A stretch of 64,000 nt of DNA from contig WPIO01000014.1 in NCBI GenBank assembly GCA_009760855.2, forward strand, positions 1,982,001 through 2,046,000. The letters are read 5' to 3'. The DNA is from Cristatella mucedo (taxonomy: Eukaryota; Bryozoa; Phylactolaemata; Cristatellidae). A model generated the notes under the pieces. It made no database searches and had not been told where the DNA came from. It worked only from the letters and a program-made list of their open reading frames with translations. This document shows, piece after piece, positions 11,313 to 24,358 of the stretch (within the stretch, counting starts at the first letter, position 1; each line of letters starts with the position of its first letter). The translations under genes and the position numbers were made by a program.

Positions 11313-12009
11313 GAATTGTATGCATTAGGAGCCGGATGTGTTTTAGTCAAAGTTAGAACTAATCGTACGGACATATTTAGCGATAGTGAACTAGTTTTAC
11401 TTTGAGCTTCAAAGTGAGCTGTGCGCTACGTCTGGTGCAGTATTGATTCGTTCCTGTGCGGCTGTCGGGTAGACTGCTTTGTGTTAACGACCTAGACCAA
11501 TTATGTAGATGCTCATTGCTGCTACCGTGCTCTGCGACCGTCGACATACCTGCGCGTGTGTCAGTGAAGCAACTCCAACTCGTTAGCCGTGCTTCTAGGG
11601 CGCCAGGCTAAATCAGTATTCATCAAGCATCCGCGCAAGGACTAGTGGTACCATTAAGTGGATAAATGTGCTGCTTGTGGCCTGGGGGGCTTTAATTCAG
11701 GCACCACTGCAGCACATTTGGGATGAATGCGTCTTCGACGGACAGCTTTTGGTCAGTCTCCAGAGCGTGCCTTGAGGCATTATAGGATGCTAAAAAGGCA
11801 TTTCATGCCATGCCCTGTCAGTGGTGCGACAGTTCCACATCGATCTTTAGGGGCCAATCTTCGATCAAGGAATTTCTAATTGTTCTGTAACTTTTTAAAT
11901 CAGCTCTGTAAGCGGCTAAATAATGACAAAGAGCGGGGACTGACTGGACTATTACAAACGCAGCGTAGCAGCTTCCCCGTCTGGACAGGGTTAGGCAGAT
12001 AAAAGGCGT

Positions 12010-12075
12010 GGCCAGAAAGAGATTGGGTTCTCTGAGGGCGCTATATCAAATGTATTAGCATTATTATTATTATGC
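12010..12075 (+). repeat. LINE-A tail remnant
   Basis: It contains CAGAAAGAGATTGGGTTCTC, then GGGCGCTATATCAAATG and an ATT repeat. Only the hairpin and tail are left. Confidence 0.8.
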
Positions 12076-12310
12076 TTGTCCTCGCTGATGTTCTGCTAGT
12101 ACCGGTGAAGCCCTGAACCTTTGCCCTACAGCTAGCGACTTGAACGTGCAGTACCACTTCACGAAGGCACGCCAGCAACGTCTGGACGCGGTAGCAACAA
12201 AAAACCCATAAGACTTACAATTTCTAATTAATATCCGTAGCTTAGAGAGATCCGTTCGAAACGGTGGAAGGACACAACCAGCCATAGTGCACAACAACTC
12301 ACACATGGTG

Positions 12311-12333
12311 CCCCCCCCCCCCCCCCCCCCCCC
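12311..12333. repeat. Poly-C run
   Basis: 23 consecutive C residues. Confidence 0.95.
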
Positions 12334-13580
12334 GCGGAGCTCCGCCGAACTACCGACCAGCGAAAAGCCTCGGGCGAAACGCCCAACTGGATCACCACCT
12401 AGAGTTTAACTCCTGCCTGGCACAACGGCTAGAGTGTGAGACGCAGTGCTGCCATGAAGTTATTCACTAGTAAATGGCGGAGAAAATTAGGATGCTTAAC
12501 AAAGCAGCCGACGAACAGGTCTCGGACCGAAGCAAATACGGACAAAGGAATAGGCGGCAAACATGCTTAATATAGGTATAGTAGTCCTAGACGATTCCTA
12601 TTGGCTGACCAAGCTATCGTGCATACAAATCCTAATGTCATTGGCTTCTCTTCGGAAACACCTCCGATAAGCCGTCGCTGATACAGCCTTGGCCGAGATG
12701 AGTTGGCCCAGGTACAGATGGCATCTAGCCGATCAGTCGCGATCTGCTGCGACTCCAAAAATATAACCGGTGTCCTGAGTCAGCCAGTGCTGCATTGCAG
12801 GTCAAGATGAAGTCGCCCAGCAGGCAGGCTGTAAAGCGGATTCAGCAAACAGGGAGCACAACTGGATGCCTAATAAATAACATATCTTCTGTACTGCTTA
12901 ACCATGTATTAGGATATAACCGGCTCATTGTCTTTATAATTCATGAACAGCGAATAGTATATTAGCAGTCATGTCTGGCTGTGCTAACACGCCGTCGTTT
13001 CAGTAGCAAGTCATCTAAAGATGCCACCGTTCAGCACGGTCATACGTCGTTGCTCTGCCGGGGGATCGCCGCAGTGAGGCTAAATAAACAGTATCTTGCG
13101 CCTATAGCCCTCCCCCCAAAGAAAGCCAGGCTGACCTGCTAGGTGGCCACCACTATTCCAGGGAGAGGTCACCGGCCACAGGAATTTCTTTAATACAGCT
13201 ATTCAATATCAATATTCAATAAACAATCAATGCATGGGCATCCACTCTTCCTCGTCTCCACACTGTACTGCGAGTTCGAACTCAAGCTCTCTACGCTCAC
13301 TTCGATACGAGTACTTTTCGAGAATGTGTTCGTGCCTGTCAAATTCAACATCTACTTAAAGCTAGTATGCTTTTTCATATGAACAATAAACTTCAGCAAT
13401 ATAAGTCTACTTGGATGAAGACCAAAGCAAAGGGACAGGCGAGCGTGAAATGAAGACCGAAAAGGAGAGAGAGGTGACACAAATAGGGATTGCATGCTAA
13501 AGTTTTAAAGTCTTAGCAGGCATTAGCGATACGGAACACTCGGCGAGTTAATCAAGCTGGGCATTAGCGAAGTGGAAAGA
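12334..13580. other. No recognised feature
   Basis: No repeat family or exon was recognised here. A short peptide-like frame near 13,290-13,430 had no recognisable motif. Confidence 0.4.
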
Positions 13581-13624
13581 TACACACACACACACACACA
13601 CACACACGCACGCTCGCTCGCGAG

Positions 13625-13660
<36 letters not shown>
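13581..13660. repeat. (CA)n then (TA)n compound microsatellite
   Basis: A CA run, a short CGCTCG spacer, a second CA run and a TA run. It lies directly before a LINE-B fragment. Confidence 0.95.
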
Positions 13661-14008
<348 letters not shown>

Positions 14009-14016
14009 TACATGTA

Positions 14017-15671
14017 CAGTCACCCCTAGCCACTTCGCACATCGACTTTCACGGCTTCCCTCTTTCGCGGTTTTTCAAATACAAATATATTCATTAAAAA
14101 ATTGATCGAGATAATGAAAACGATACAGCACGTGGTCGATTTGTGGAGCCAATTATACAACCCCGTATTACAATTAAAAGTCAAATTCTTGTACGTATTG
14201 ACTGTAGGCTTATGAATTCGAGCACCCCGCAAATCCGTTACCGACAGGTGCAGCCGATCGATCATTTCTTGTGTGTCGGTAATAACTTTTTCCAAGAAAT
14301 CGGATATGGTGAAGCCAAGCCAATCAGAGAGTGTTGTTCACTGATTGGCTAATCTATTTTCTTCCTATCATGGTCGCAGATTTTCTGAAGAACATCCATG
14401 CCGCGTTGAAGGACATGAAGACGGAGACCGTGAAGGTCAGCTGGAAGAAGTTGAGGCCTGATATTATCCTCGACTTCAGAGGAATCACTGCAGAGAATAT
14501 AAGATACTCGGCAAGCGGATAAGTGGATAACCGGATAAGGCAATTAATCTAGCCCGGTTGCTGGGAAAAGGTTTCGCGGATGTATGACCCGCGATGACGC
14601 GAATGAGCTACTGGAGACGCATTCGGATCCCTTGGCTGACAAGGATCTGATAGAGATGACCAAGTCTGCGAGCAAGGAGGAGGAGCGGCCCGAGATTCCT
14701 GGAAGTCAGAAGAGGCGTCCTTACACTTGAGCGTCTGTTGCAACCGCCGGCTACTCAATCGCTTGCCAGTTACGAGGCCAGCCCCTCGAGGTTAGACACG
14801 CTCGAACTCGCATCCGTTTTATTGTGGCAGACAAAGGAAACCTCTCTTCTGCTGCTTGGGCTAGGCGAATGCACCCTTCTCTGCCTGCCGTTCGACCTGA
14901 TCGGACTTCCTCTCGCTGTTTCTGTCTCTCTACTACGGTGGCTGAATAAATAGTCATAACTTGATTATGTATTAACAACCATCAACGATCACACTAGCCA
15001 ACAAGTCTTTAACTAAGTATAGGACATGATTGGTGAATAGGGCCCACAAATAATACGAGCATTGCGGTTCCGGAATGCACTCGATGGAGCGACGGAACCC
15101 TACAATAACCTCCTCACGCGTATGAGAAGACAGAGCCAGCAACTGCCTGTCACGATGTTCTTCAGCCACACATCCAGATACCCATTACCTACGCCTCGTA
15201 CTCCTTCATCAGAAGGAGACGACCGTGCACCTGCTGAAGATCATGTACCAGCTAAAGACTCTCCGACTGAAGTCGTGCCTTCAGATGAGCAGTAACCTTT
15301 CTCGTCGTGATGTGCTGTACATCTCGTCATCTTCATCGCTTTATCATCTAACTAGTTGCACTATTTGCATAGATTAGTGATTGTGTGTAAGAACGTTAAT
15401 TAAATGTACAATCATTATAACATTATATTTGTAACGTCTAATATGTCTTATTTTTTCTTATTTTGCCTAATATAGTGGGTAATATGAAATGTGATTGTGA
15501 CTAAAGAAGGGGTGTTATGTCATGTCTACAGGGCTCTAATAATTTTAGAAGCCACATTTAGAGGGTTGTGAACAGGTTTTCTATGCATGAATAAATCATC
15601 ATACTTCGCGGAAATTCATCCATCGCGGTAGAATCTGGAACTGATTAACCGCGATAAACGAGGAATGACTG
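14017..15671 (+). mobile_element. Tigger/pogo-like DNA transposon, internally decayed
   Basis: The left end begins CAGTCACCCCTAGCC and the right end, reversed, begins CAGTCATTCCTCGTTTATCG. Both are flanked by TA, the target duplication of Tc1/mariner-class elements. Inside are transposase C-terminal remnants in broken frames: TVKVSWKKLRPDI (about 14,430-14,465), DDANELLETHSDPLADKDLI (about 14,593-14,655) and RMRRQSQQLPVTMFF (about 15,120-15,165). These match the tail of Tigger/jerky-type DDE transposases as I know them. The DNA-binding region and the catalytic core are missing, and at 1655 bp it is shorter than autonomous Tigger elements (around 2.4 kb). It could not move without a helper. 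Confidence 0.82.
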
Positions 15672-15737
15672 TATATATACGCGTGTACATATACATATAT
15701 TTGTATACGTTTATGTGTATATATATATATACGCACG

Positions 15738-15775
<38 letters not shown>
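15672..15775. repeat. TA-rich microsatellite
   Basis: Irregular TATACG/TATATG runs ending in a TA run, next to the right end of the Tigger element. Its TA target site lies in this tract. Confidence 0.9.
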
Positions 15776-15776
<1 letters not shown>

Positions 15777-16986
15777 GCGTACATAGTATACTGGGGTAGA
15801 TATAGCAACACTGGTGGTCGCTCTTTTGCTTTACTTACATTACATGCGACAGATAGAAAGAAAATTGTAATTGCCTTTTCACCAGAAGGTCGCAAAACTT
15901 CCGCCATGTTTTCCAGCGTTCTTTTAGCGGTCGAATGCTAGTTTCCAGTGACGACGGCACAGTTTATCTGGTCGCTGATTATCCTTAAGGAGCTGTGCAG
16001 CGTCAGGTCATCATGCTTGCAAACATTTGACAACCGATACAATTCCCGTATACATCAATGCAAAGACGCCGAAGCGGCATTGGAGGCCGAAACGCTAGTA
16101 GAAGCTTCATTGCCTCTCTCACATAGGTTTTTAAAGCGGTACAGAGCTATTGAACTCCGGCTAGCTTCATTGGTCAGATTAGGATAGAGCCAGAAATTAG
16201 CAAGAGGTTTGCGAATTATTAATCTGATTGACATAATATACCAAAAAAGCGATCTCGAGTGATAGTGATAGATCCATGGAGTTGCTTGCTATAATTGATG
16301 CTTGGCACATGTGGCCCCTCTGTGGGTTTGAAATATACCGCTCTGCGTTAAGGAGGCGGACGTTTTATTAAGCTGTGGGTCGTCTAGATTGCTGTCATGC
16401 TCTGTAATCGTCGGTGCGATACCTTCGCGAGTCCTTGCCCCTTGTAAGACCGGCTAAGTGCATGGGGGAGGGGCGCTCAGGCTCGGTCGCACTGCACATG
16501 ACTGACGAAGCTATCCGGTCCACACGACTTGAACCGCTCGGGTTGACTGCCTCGCCCCCCTGTATACTTTGGCAGCTGCTCGCTTCGGCTACTCGCCGCA
16601 CACGTCAGCTGATAAGAGAATGGTCATATGACGTTCGGCATTACTTTCTCTACTGCTTCTTGCCTATCTGTCAGCCTGATCTGACGTTATCGTACCTTTT
16701 TCTTCTCCGAGCTGCCGACTCAACCATTACTGAGCACATCCACTGTGTACATGCTGCTTATGCGAGTCTTGGCCATTACGCCACATCTCATCAGCTCGAA
16801 ATTCTTGACCGTCGAAATACACATACTCGAAACACCTTCGTAAGGGACTTCATCCGAGTCACGCTACACAATTTTTGAGCTTGGCCATCGGAGACCGCTT
16901 ACGAAATACCCCCAATAAGCAGGCTTATGAGCAGAACGATACTTATTAATGTAAACCAATTTCTGTATGACTTAAGACATGGCCAG

Positions 16987-16989
<3 letters not shown>
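15776..16989. other. No recognised feature
   Basis: The longest open frame (16,414-16,878, 154 codons) has no recognisable domain or splice context. No repeat family was recognised. Confidence 0.4.
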
Positions 16990-17296
<307 letters not shown>

Positions 17297-17484
17297 CTTG
17301 ACTTGAACTTGCCTCTCTCTGAGGACGGTCTGCCGGGTAAATAATAAATGATAAGTCGCTGCACAGTTAGTCAAGCAAATGGTTAGAGGACATGAAATTC
17401 ACTCGAGCGTGCGATCAGATTGAAGTTTCTAAATTATTTGCCCAATCCACGTTTTAATAATTACGAGATGCATGACTCAAAATA

Positions 17485-17650
17485 GCGGACCGGATCCAAA
17501 GGCATCTAGACAGACGCTAAAAACGCACATTTCCCTGCATTATTTGCCCGGTTTGTGTAAATTATCCTTTGTATCCTTAAGCGTGCTTGTGCTGTGCATG
17601 CCATCACTAACCAAATTAAAATACTTCCGTCACAGCAAATCTTCAGTGCC
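17485..17650 (+). repeat. Possible decayed LINE-A 3' region
   Basis: TAAAAACGCACATTTCCC followed by GCGTGCTTGTGCTGTGCATG resembles the end of the LINE-A coding region and its 3' untranslated region. The similarity is weak. Confidence 0.35.
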
Positions 17651-18014
17651 TCGACAACATTTCCTTTTATCTGTAGGCACTATAAAAATGTCTTACTATT
17701 TTTATTCGTTTAAGGAGGTCGACATTTTTCGTCGACCACTAACTGACCTCATCTTTCTATCTTCTCTCTGTCCCTGTGCGTCACTCGCGAAACGAAAGGG
17801 CAGAAATTAATTACATCCTATCGAATGCCGATACTGCCACGTGCAGGACCGCAGGCAGACAGAGAGTCGCCTCAGGTGTCAATGCTTCCTTAGCAAGGCC
17901 ATGCTGAGGCATAAGAAGATCAAACAATCAAGGCAGGTGACCAGGGTGATGTTAAACAGCAGCTACCGACGGCTGATAACTGAAAATGAACTGTAGGCAC
18001 TAGAGCAAGTCCAA

Positions 18015-18565
18015 GATGGCGTCCGCGGACCAAGCGGAGCCGGCGATGGATAGCGACACGGAGATGCAGGTGGCGATTGCGACATCTCGGCTCGATCCTA
18101 TTAAAAACTCGGCTTAATAAGACGCGATAAGACGGTGCCGCCAGCGTGAGAAGCTCGGCAGTTTACTCAATCACGACGCCGACTCGGAAGCTTAATTTGG
18201 CGAGTCGGAAGACGTCTGTAGGCCAACAGCTCAAATGACACTGGCAAAGGCGCCAAGGCGCTTCGAGCTCAGCTGGGAGATTTGAGCTCGCTGAGTCGGA
18301 TCAAGTGCGAGTTCGCGCGTTACTGTGAGCGGCTCGCCTGCCAGGCGCAGTCGTACGCTGTGGACCTGCTCGACCAGACGCGCGGCTCCGGGGAACTGGA
18401 GACGCTACTCAACCGCAACATTGAGTAGCCGCGGGCGAGCGCCGCGGTGCCGAGCTCGAACGACTCCCCCGGCGAAGAAGACGATGTGGCGGCGGCGGAG
18501 GAGGCCGCTCGGACAGAATGACTCCGAGCAGGCTGCGGCTCGCCATCAAATACAAGCAGAAAAAT
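18015..18565 (+). pseudogene. TRPC-type cation channel, N-terminal cytosolic exon, broken
   Basis: Three segments match the linker between ankyrin repeats and membrane domain of TRPC channels, in order: RRFELSWE (18,256-18,279), SRIKCEFARY followed by YAVDLLDQTRGSGELETLL (18,294-18,410) and SRLRLAIKYKQKN (18,527-18,565). The last ends at a consensus donor (GTGAGT), just where TRPC proteins continue with FVAHPNCQ. The segments lie in three frames: one base is missing after 18,279, a TAG stands at 18,426, and the frame shifts again before 18,518. An ATG at 18,015 opens only 33 codons. G+C-rich third positions suggest fairly recent decay. No later channel exon was found downstream, so it is probably a dead partial copy; assembly error is the alternative. 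Confidence 0.6.
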
Positions 18566-20689
18566 GTGAGTATCGAGCCGCTCAAGAGTGCACGAAGCTG
18601 TAAGCCGAAAATTGTACGATGACGGACGCGCGCTTTTAAAGGACAGGACAGTGCAATGCCACCTTACTGCGACTTTTGAGCTTGCCTATGGACTTTGAAC
18701 TAGAGTGGGCTTATGAAATAACAACGATAAGCAGGCATTTGAACAGCCCGTTTAGCATTAGCGCTAGCGCGAACAGCAATAATTGATTGATGTAGCCCAA
18801 CTTTTTCACGACTTCTGACTTGGCCAACTTACAGGGAGAGAGCGTGATCATAGTTGGTCTCTCTTGGAGACGTCCAGCTTGTCGGAGAGTCGTTGCTCTT
18901 AGCGTAAGCTGTTACGAGCTCACAAATAAGAGTCTGACTGAACTGGCCTGTCGTACTAGCTGTAAATATCCAGGCAATATTTCACGCATTCGCGAGTTCA
19001 GTCTTTTTATATTTGAAACTTTCCGAATTTAGGACAACCGGTCCTTACCGCAAGGTGAGTTGAGAGCTACAGGCCTGCACACATTGCACGGGCTGTGCCG
19101 CTATGGAAACACGGGGGGGGGAGAGTTACGCTGCCATAGCACTACGTCCGCCGACTCCCGAGGGGCTAGAGTGCGTTCGTAACACTACGATGCTGTTTCC
19201 AGTATGCCTTAACTGAGTGGCTCATCCGCCAACAGGCACCAAACTAAGCCTACCTTCACCTTGGACTTCGCAAAGCTTCGACCTTGGTTGCTCCTTCAAG
19301 GTCAATGCTGCCCGCGTTCTCTGCACTGTGAGCCGCGCCTCCCTTTCGCTGATGGTATTACATCGGAGAAATGACTGTGTTTAGTTGATGTAGGTAGTTA
19401 GAAGCCCTGGCTAAATTCCGTCAAAACGACTGATTTAGGTAACTTATTGTAGTAAGATATAGGCATTTTGTGTACTCAAGTAGCGGTAGATACAGGAGTT
19501 GCGATTAGAGAAGATGCCGGGCTAATGCTGTTATAGACCTGGGAATCAGTGGCGCCATCTAACGATCAGCCGGGCAGGCTCCAATATCCAGGCTTCCTGT
19601 TTATCGCGGCTTCTCAGCCTATTCAGTTTCTTTTGACCTCGAGGAGGACTCACGTGGTGCGCTGTAGGTTTCGCCAGCTCAATCGGCGATCGAAAATTGG
19701 AGCCATCGAGCCTGAGGTAGGTTGTGATCAGTTCAAAATAGACTCTGATCCAGTCCTCGTGCTTTTGGGCGTGAGAGGTCTTCTGGTATCTGGCCGTGCA
19801 GCTGCTAATGGCTGCTTCTAATAAGTAGTCGTCGCTTGACTTATTTGGGCTGCCGCTGGCATAATGCCTGCATGGATGTGATTAGCCTATTAGCAGTCTA
19901 GAATTGTAGAAACGAGCGTTCGACGGGAACAATCGCTCTAGTCATCGAAGTGCATGCATAACTATGTCACCTCCCTTTTGAGGGAGCCCTGTGGGTTGGT
20001 TTTGGCTGCTGCAGGTGTTAAAGTAAAGCTCGCGTAGCTGCCAGCCTACACGTGGCCTTATGCTAGGTCCTGAGGCCTCGTCTGAATAAATCCACGTGTG
20101 ACAGTCCGAGTCCCTATTTTAACTCTCGATAGCCCTGTCAGTCTTCTAGACAACCTAGTCGATCGATGATGGTTTTGCTAGCTCCTTGATTGGTCATTAA
20201 AGTGTATAACTATCTGCCGGGGCTTCCTTCCAATTGAAGATTCGGCTTGTGAATGCAGCATCAACTTTAAGGGTTAGGAAAAGTTGCACGTGATTTATTT
20301 TTTATGATTCTCAGTTTTCCATTGGCAGCAGCAAGGGCATGATGTGTGGGGGTCAACAAATGTGGTGGGAGTCAACTGCGATATTTCTATGGGCTAGAAG
20401 TGTTAAGCATAATTCCTACCCCCCCCCCCCCGACAGCATTGCTAGCTAGACATTCATGCTGCAGAGAATTTGCACGAGCATATATATGTTTTTATAACGG
20501 ATGGATACATGTACACGTGCATTTGTTGATAGTTCTCGAGGGAAGATGATATAGGCAGCCAGTCCCATTGAGATTCACTACTGTATATTCGAGATGGTCG
20601 TTGTTATAGTACATTCGTCGCAAGCAATTGGTACACCTGTGTATGATGATTGACACGGAGCCATACTAGAATCTTTATCAAGCACAGAT
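18566..20689. other. No recognised feature
   Basis: I searched this stretch for further TRPC exons and found none. It has poly-G (near 19,110) and poly-C (near 20,420) runs. Confidence 0.4.
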
Positions 20690-20972
20690 CCTTTCTTACG
20701 CAACGACAACTACTCTCCTATTGCCGACTATGGCACATCTTTTTCAGCGGTCCTGAGCTGCTACTTCTATGCTACTCACTACCTCAACTGCTCTCCTGAC
20801 TCTGCTATGCTTCCCACTTTCTCTTTGTTGCGTGAGACGAAGTCTGTTGGCTACCGAATGCGTTCCGAAAGCCGCTTAGGCTGTGAGTGCGCTATATAAA
20901 ACTCTCCTGCGTAACACCCACATGGTCTTTATGACTTTGTGGAGTTACAGATGGAGATAGATTACATTACAT
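20690..20972 (+). repeat. LINE-B 3' end
   Basis: It runs from TTCTTACGCAACGACAACTA to GGAGTTACAGATGGAGATAG and an ACATT tail, colinear with 48,345-48,671. It is 5' truncated. Confidence 0.85.
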
Positions 20973-22448
20973 TTTGGTATCTCTGTGCATCGACTCCATT
21001 GATGCAGGCATGTTAAATTCAGTGTCAATGCACAGTCAATCATTTAATATTGCCGTCTTTGTTTGCAATCTTTCTCAATCTTCCTTTGCAAGCTGCCTCG
21101 TGATTGCAGCTTAATCTCTTTAATCTTTAGATTTAAGAAATGCGATTGCCAGCAGGCCTTGACCTCTCCATCCAGCAAGACTATGTGAGAGCTGCTCTAA
21201 TGTTTTGACTTAAGCAGCATAGCAAATACTGTTTCCGTCGCATAGCGGATTAGTGTTTTTCCTATTAGTGTTTCGTATGGCACATGTGGAACCTGTAGAT
21301 GTGCTGTGGCGATTGGATGCTACTTTATGCTACCCTACTCTGTACAGTTTTGGGACTGACAGAGAAGGGACACCTCTGACCAATAGGCAGCGTTCACAGA
21401 GGGGCAGGACGTGTGGCTGCATTATCTATGTCATTTGTATAGCATAGTGCCTACTGAACGGTGGCTCAGTTGAACACCCCCCCATACCAGTGGAGAGTGG
21501 AGCAATTGGAGTGAGACCGACTTGTTGATTGACCATTCCGAGTGCTCTGACTTGCTGATTGACCATTCCTATTGCTCTGCTCACTGTTGCAGGCAAGGTC
21601 ATGGTTGTCTGCCCTATGTAGGCCTTGGCTTCACCAAGCATGGGCTGGCACAGTGAGCATACGCAGACTCTTATGCTGCCGGCGTTTCTGTCATACCGTT
21701 TTTCCGGGTGATTGACACTGTGGGGTCTGGTCCTGGGAGGGTCCAGTCCCGGGACGGCTGCACTCCTTTCTGACTGCATGTGTTTCCAGCAGATCTGTGC
21801 CCTGGCTTTGCTGGCATCGATCTCTGCTAGTCAGTCAGATTTTGGAGCAAGCAACAGTCAATGTTTAGAATAGCGCCGGCTTTTGCTTGTTCGAAAAATG
21901 GCCTTGAGAATCGGTTGGCAGGCTGCTACATGTACAGATATGCTTGCTTGACCTCAAATACTTATGTCTGTGTGTGCCTGTGTTCTAGTGTGTATGTGCA
22001 TCTGCACACATGCACTTGTGTGTTAGCATGTGCAAAATGTGCAATGTGCTTGTCATATGTCTGGTGCATGCTTGTAATTGGTGCTTGAAGCGCACACAGT
22101 GCGATGACTATGCGCACATAGGCATTCGCGCATATGCACAGGCGTGTACATACAGTGTGGATTCTGCGTATGGGCACACATGCGCATGCCTTATTCCAGC
22201 TCTTATAAGCTACGCTGTCCTAACGAGCCCAGTTCATGAGACGAGGTAGGGCCGAGTTCACATTTTTCGGCAAGCGTGGCACTTCGAACCAGTTTATCCT
22301 GTCAGTTTTCCATCGTCCCTTTCTTTAAGCGTTCTTGTTAATTTTCATTGACTCCCACTTGTGTTTTGCTTCGGCCACATGCAGAACCTGCTGCCGCCCC
22401 CACTGCAGTTTGCTGCAGAGCGTGCACCTTTGCCTGCCATATACAGAC
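20973..22448. other. Upstream region of AKR copy 1
   Basis: No exon or repeat family was recognised. It includes a 30-bp tandem duplication (21,519-21,578) and a region of alternating GCATATGC/TGTGCACA-like sequence at 21,950-22,190. The promoter and 5' UTR of AKR copy 1 probably lie in the last few hundred bases but cannot be placed. Confidence 0.4.
21519..21578. repeat. 30-bp tandem duplication
   Basis: Two adjacent copies starting GACTTGTTGATTGACCATTC, with three differences. Confidence 0.9.
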
Positions 22449-22624
22449 ATGTCGGACGCCGGTGATCACTGGAGAATCGACTCGCACGTGCTGCTCAATG
22501 ATGGCATCAGAATGCCGCGCTTTGGACTCGGCGTGTACCTAACCGAGGGAGAGGACTGCACCGAGGCCGTGCATCACGCTCTAAAATGCGGCTACCGAAT
22601 GATTGACACTGCACAATTCTACGA
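22449..22624 (+). CDS. AKR copy 1 exon 1
   Basis: Codes MSDAGDHW through IDTAQFY and a split Glu codon. The start aligns with that of copy 2. Donor GTGAGT. Holds catalytic Asp53 and Tyr58. Confidence 0.9.
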
Positions 22625-24276
22625 GTGAGTAACCCATCAGATCTCGTCTTCCCCCCCCCCACAGGCCCTTGTTAGTCACGTGACAACCAGCTTGCGTTGC
22701 CGAGCTGCAAGTGCACGATGTGGACGGCTCGCCACGAGTCTCTCCAGCAAAGGGGCGCCAGCTTGCTTAGGGTCGCTGTAGCTAGTTGATAATGCGACTG
22801 CCAGAAAGTGCTGCCGTGCCTCGGCAGCTCGTCTTCAGCAAGTGGCCACCAAATGTCCTCCAAGACTATAGAGTTCAGACACTCGGTCCCGTGGTGCACA
22901 AACATGGCAATTTTTTGTAGAGTGGCACAGACCAGCTGCCGCTGCTGTTGGAGACAAATGGGATTTTCGGCAGCACAGCTGCCCAACTTTCTCGCGGCTT
23001 TGTCTGGGCTCTCGAGGCTGCACTGTACCCCCCCCCCCCCATCGATGAGATAGAGCAACAGCTCCAGGTCTCCTCACTCTTTTCCTTGAAAGTTGCCGAT
23101 CCGTTCTTTTGCTTAGAGGTCAATGGCTTGCTGTGATTCTACTTCGCCAGCGATAAACAGAGAGGCTCTCTACGAGCACTGTGTGCTGCTAAAGCCACTT
23201 AAACTGTGAAGGTGCCTGACGAGGCGTCACCCATCAGTGCATTTGATGTGGCAGCTATCGATGGGTAGCTAACCTCGTAGGATCTTTCAGAAGGCTCGGC
23301 CTGTATGGCAGGAGTCCCAGAAAGAGGCTCGCAAACACTCGGGAACCGATTTCACATGGGTGAAAGCTGCAGCAAGCAACTAAAGCAGCTAGGCGTAGTG
23401 GCGGTGGTCAAGGCGAAGTGGCCAAGTGCGGCCGCATGCGCTCGCTTTATCCCTATGCATCATGGCTGACTGCATGTGTGCCCATATCTGGCTATGTGTT
23501 TGTTCATGAGTGCTGTCATGGCTTCCCACTCCTGCCAGATGTACACAAGTCTGCGCTTGCATAGTGCATGCACTGCTAATGTGTGATCAGAATGGTAATA
23601 ATAGTAATGAATCATTTGTATAGTGGCTCGAGCAAACTAAATCTATGTGCAGGCTCCTCTCACTTCCCAACTTTGTGCAACATGCGCAGCACCTGATCGT
23701 GAAGAATCAAGAAGGCATCGGAACTCTTAATAAAGCGTGCAGTGCTTCTGCGGTTTTAGGAATGAGAAGTATGTGGGAGACGGTGTGAAGAAGTTTCTGG
23801 ACGAGACAGGAAGTAGTCGCGGGGAAGTGTTCGTGGTGACGAAGCTTTGGGACGACAATCACGGTGCCTCTGCCTGCAGGCAAGCATTTACAGAAGAGCT
23901 GAGGAAGTAAGCCATGCTCATACTGGCGCAGACGTGCTGCCGATGCTTTGCCATCATTTGGATGCAATATGTACCATGTGCAGAACCATGCAGGCAGTGT
24001 TTGGGCTACGCCTGTCTTAAAAGGCTGCAATGTCATCTCTTTTGTTTGTGCATCGCTCTCCTTCCATGTCATGTCGTTTCCGTGTAAGTGCCTTGCTCTG
24101 CTGATTCTAGTCTCCAAGCCCATTTAGCAAATTTTCTGCCACTCAGCAGCCGCCAGACTGTTGTACCAATTCTACCCAATTCCACGGTGGCCGTGCTGAG
24201 CACCTGCTTGGCAGCGGGCAGCTCTCCTGGCCTGGCATGGTTTTCCCGAGTGGGACTAGTGCTTTGCCTCTTATCG

Positions 24277-24358
<82 letters not shown>

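Noticed and set aside
13255-13430. Peptide-like frame containing FRECVRACQIQHLLKASM
   Set aside because: Short, without recognisable family or clear exon boundaries.
16414-16878. 154-codon open frame
   Set aside because: No recognisable domain, no splice context and no codon signal; a frame of this length can occur by chance in the locally G+C-richer DNA.
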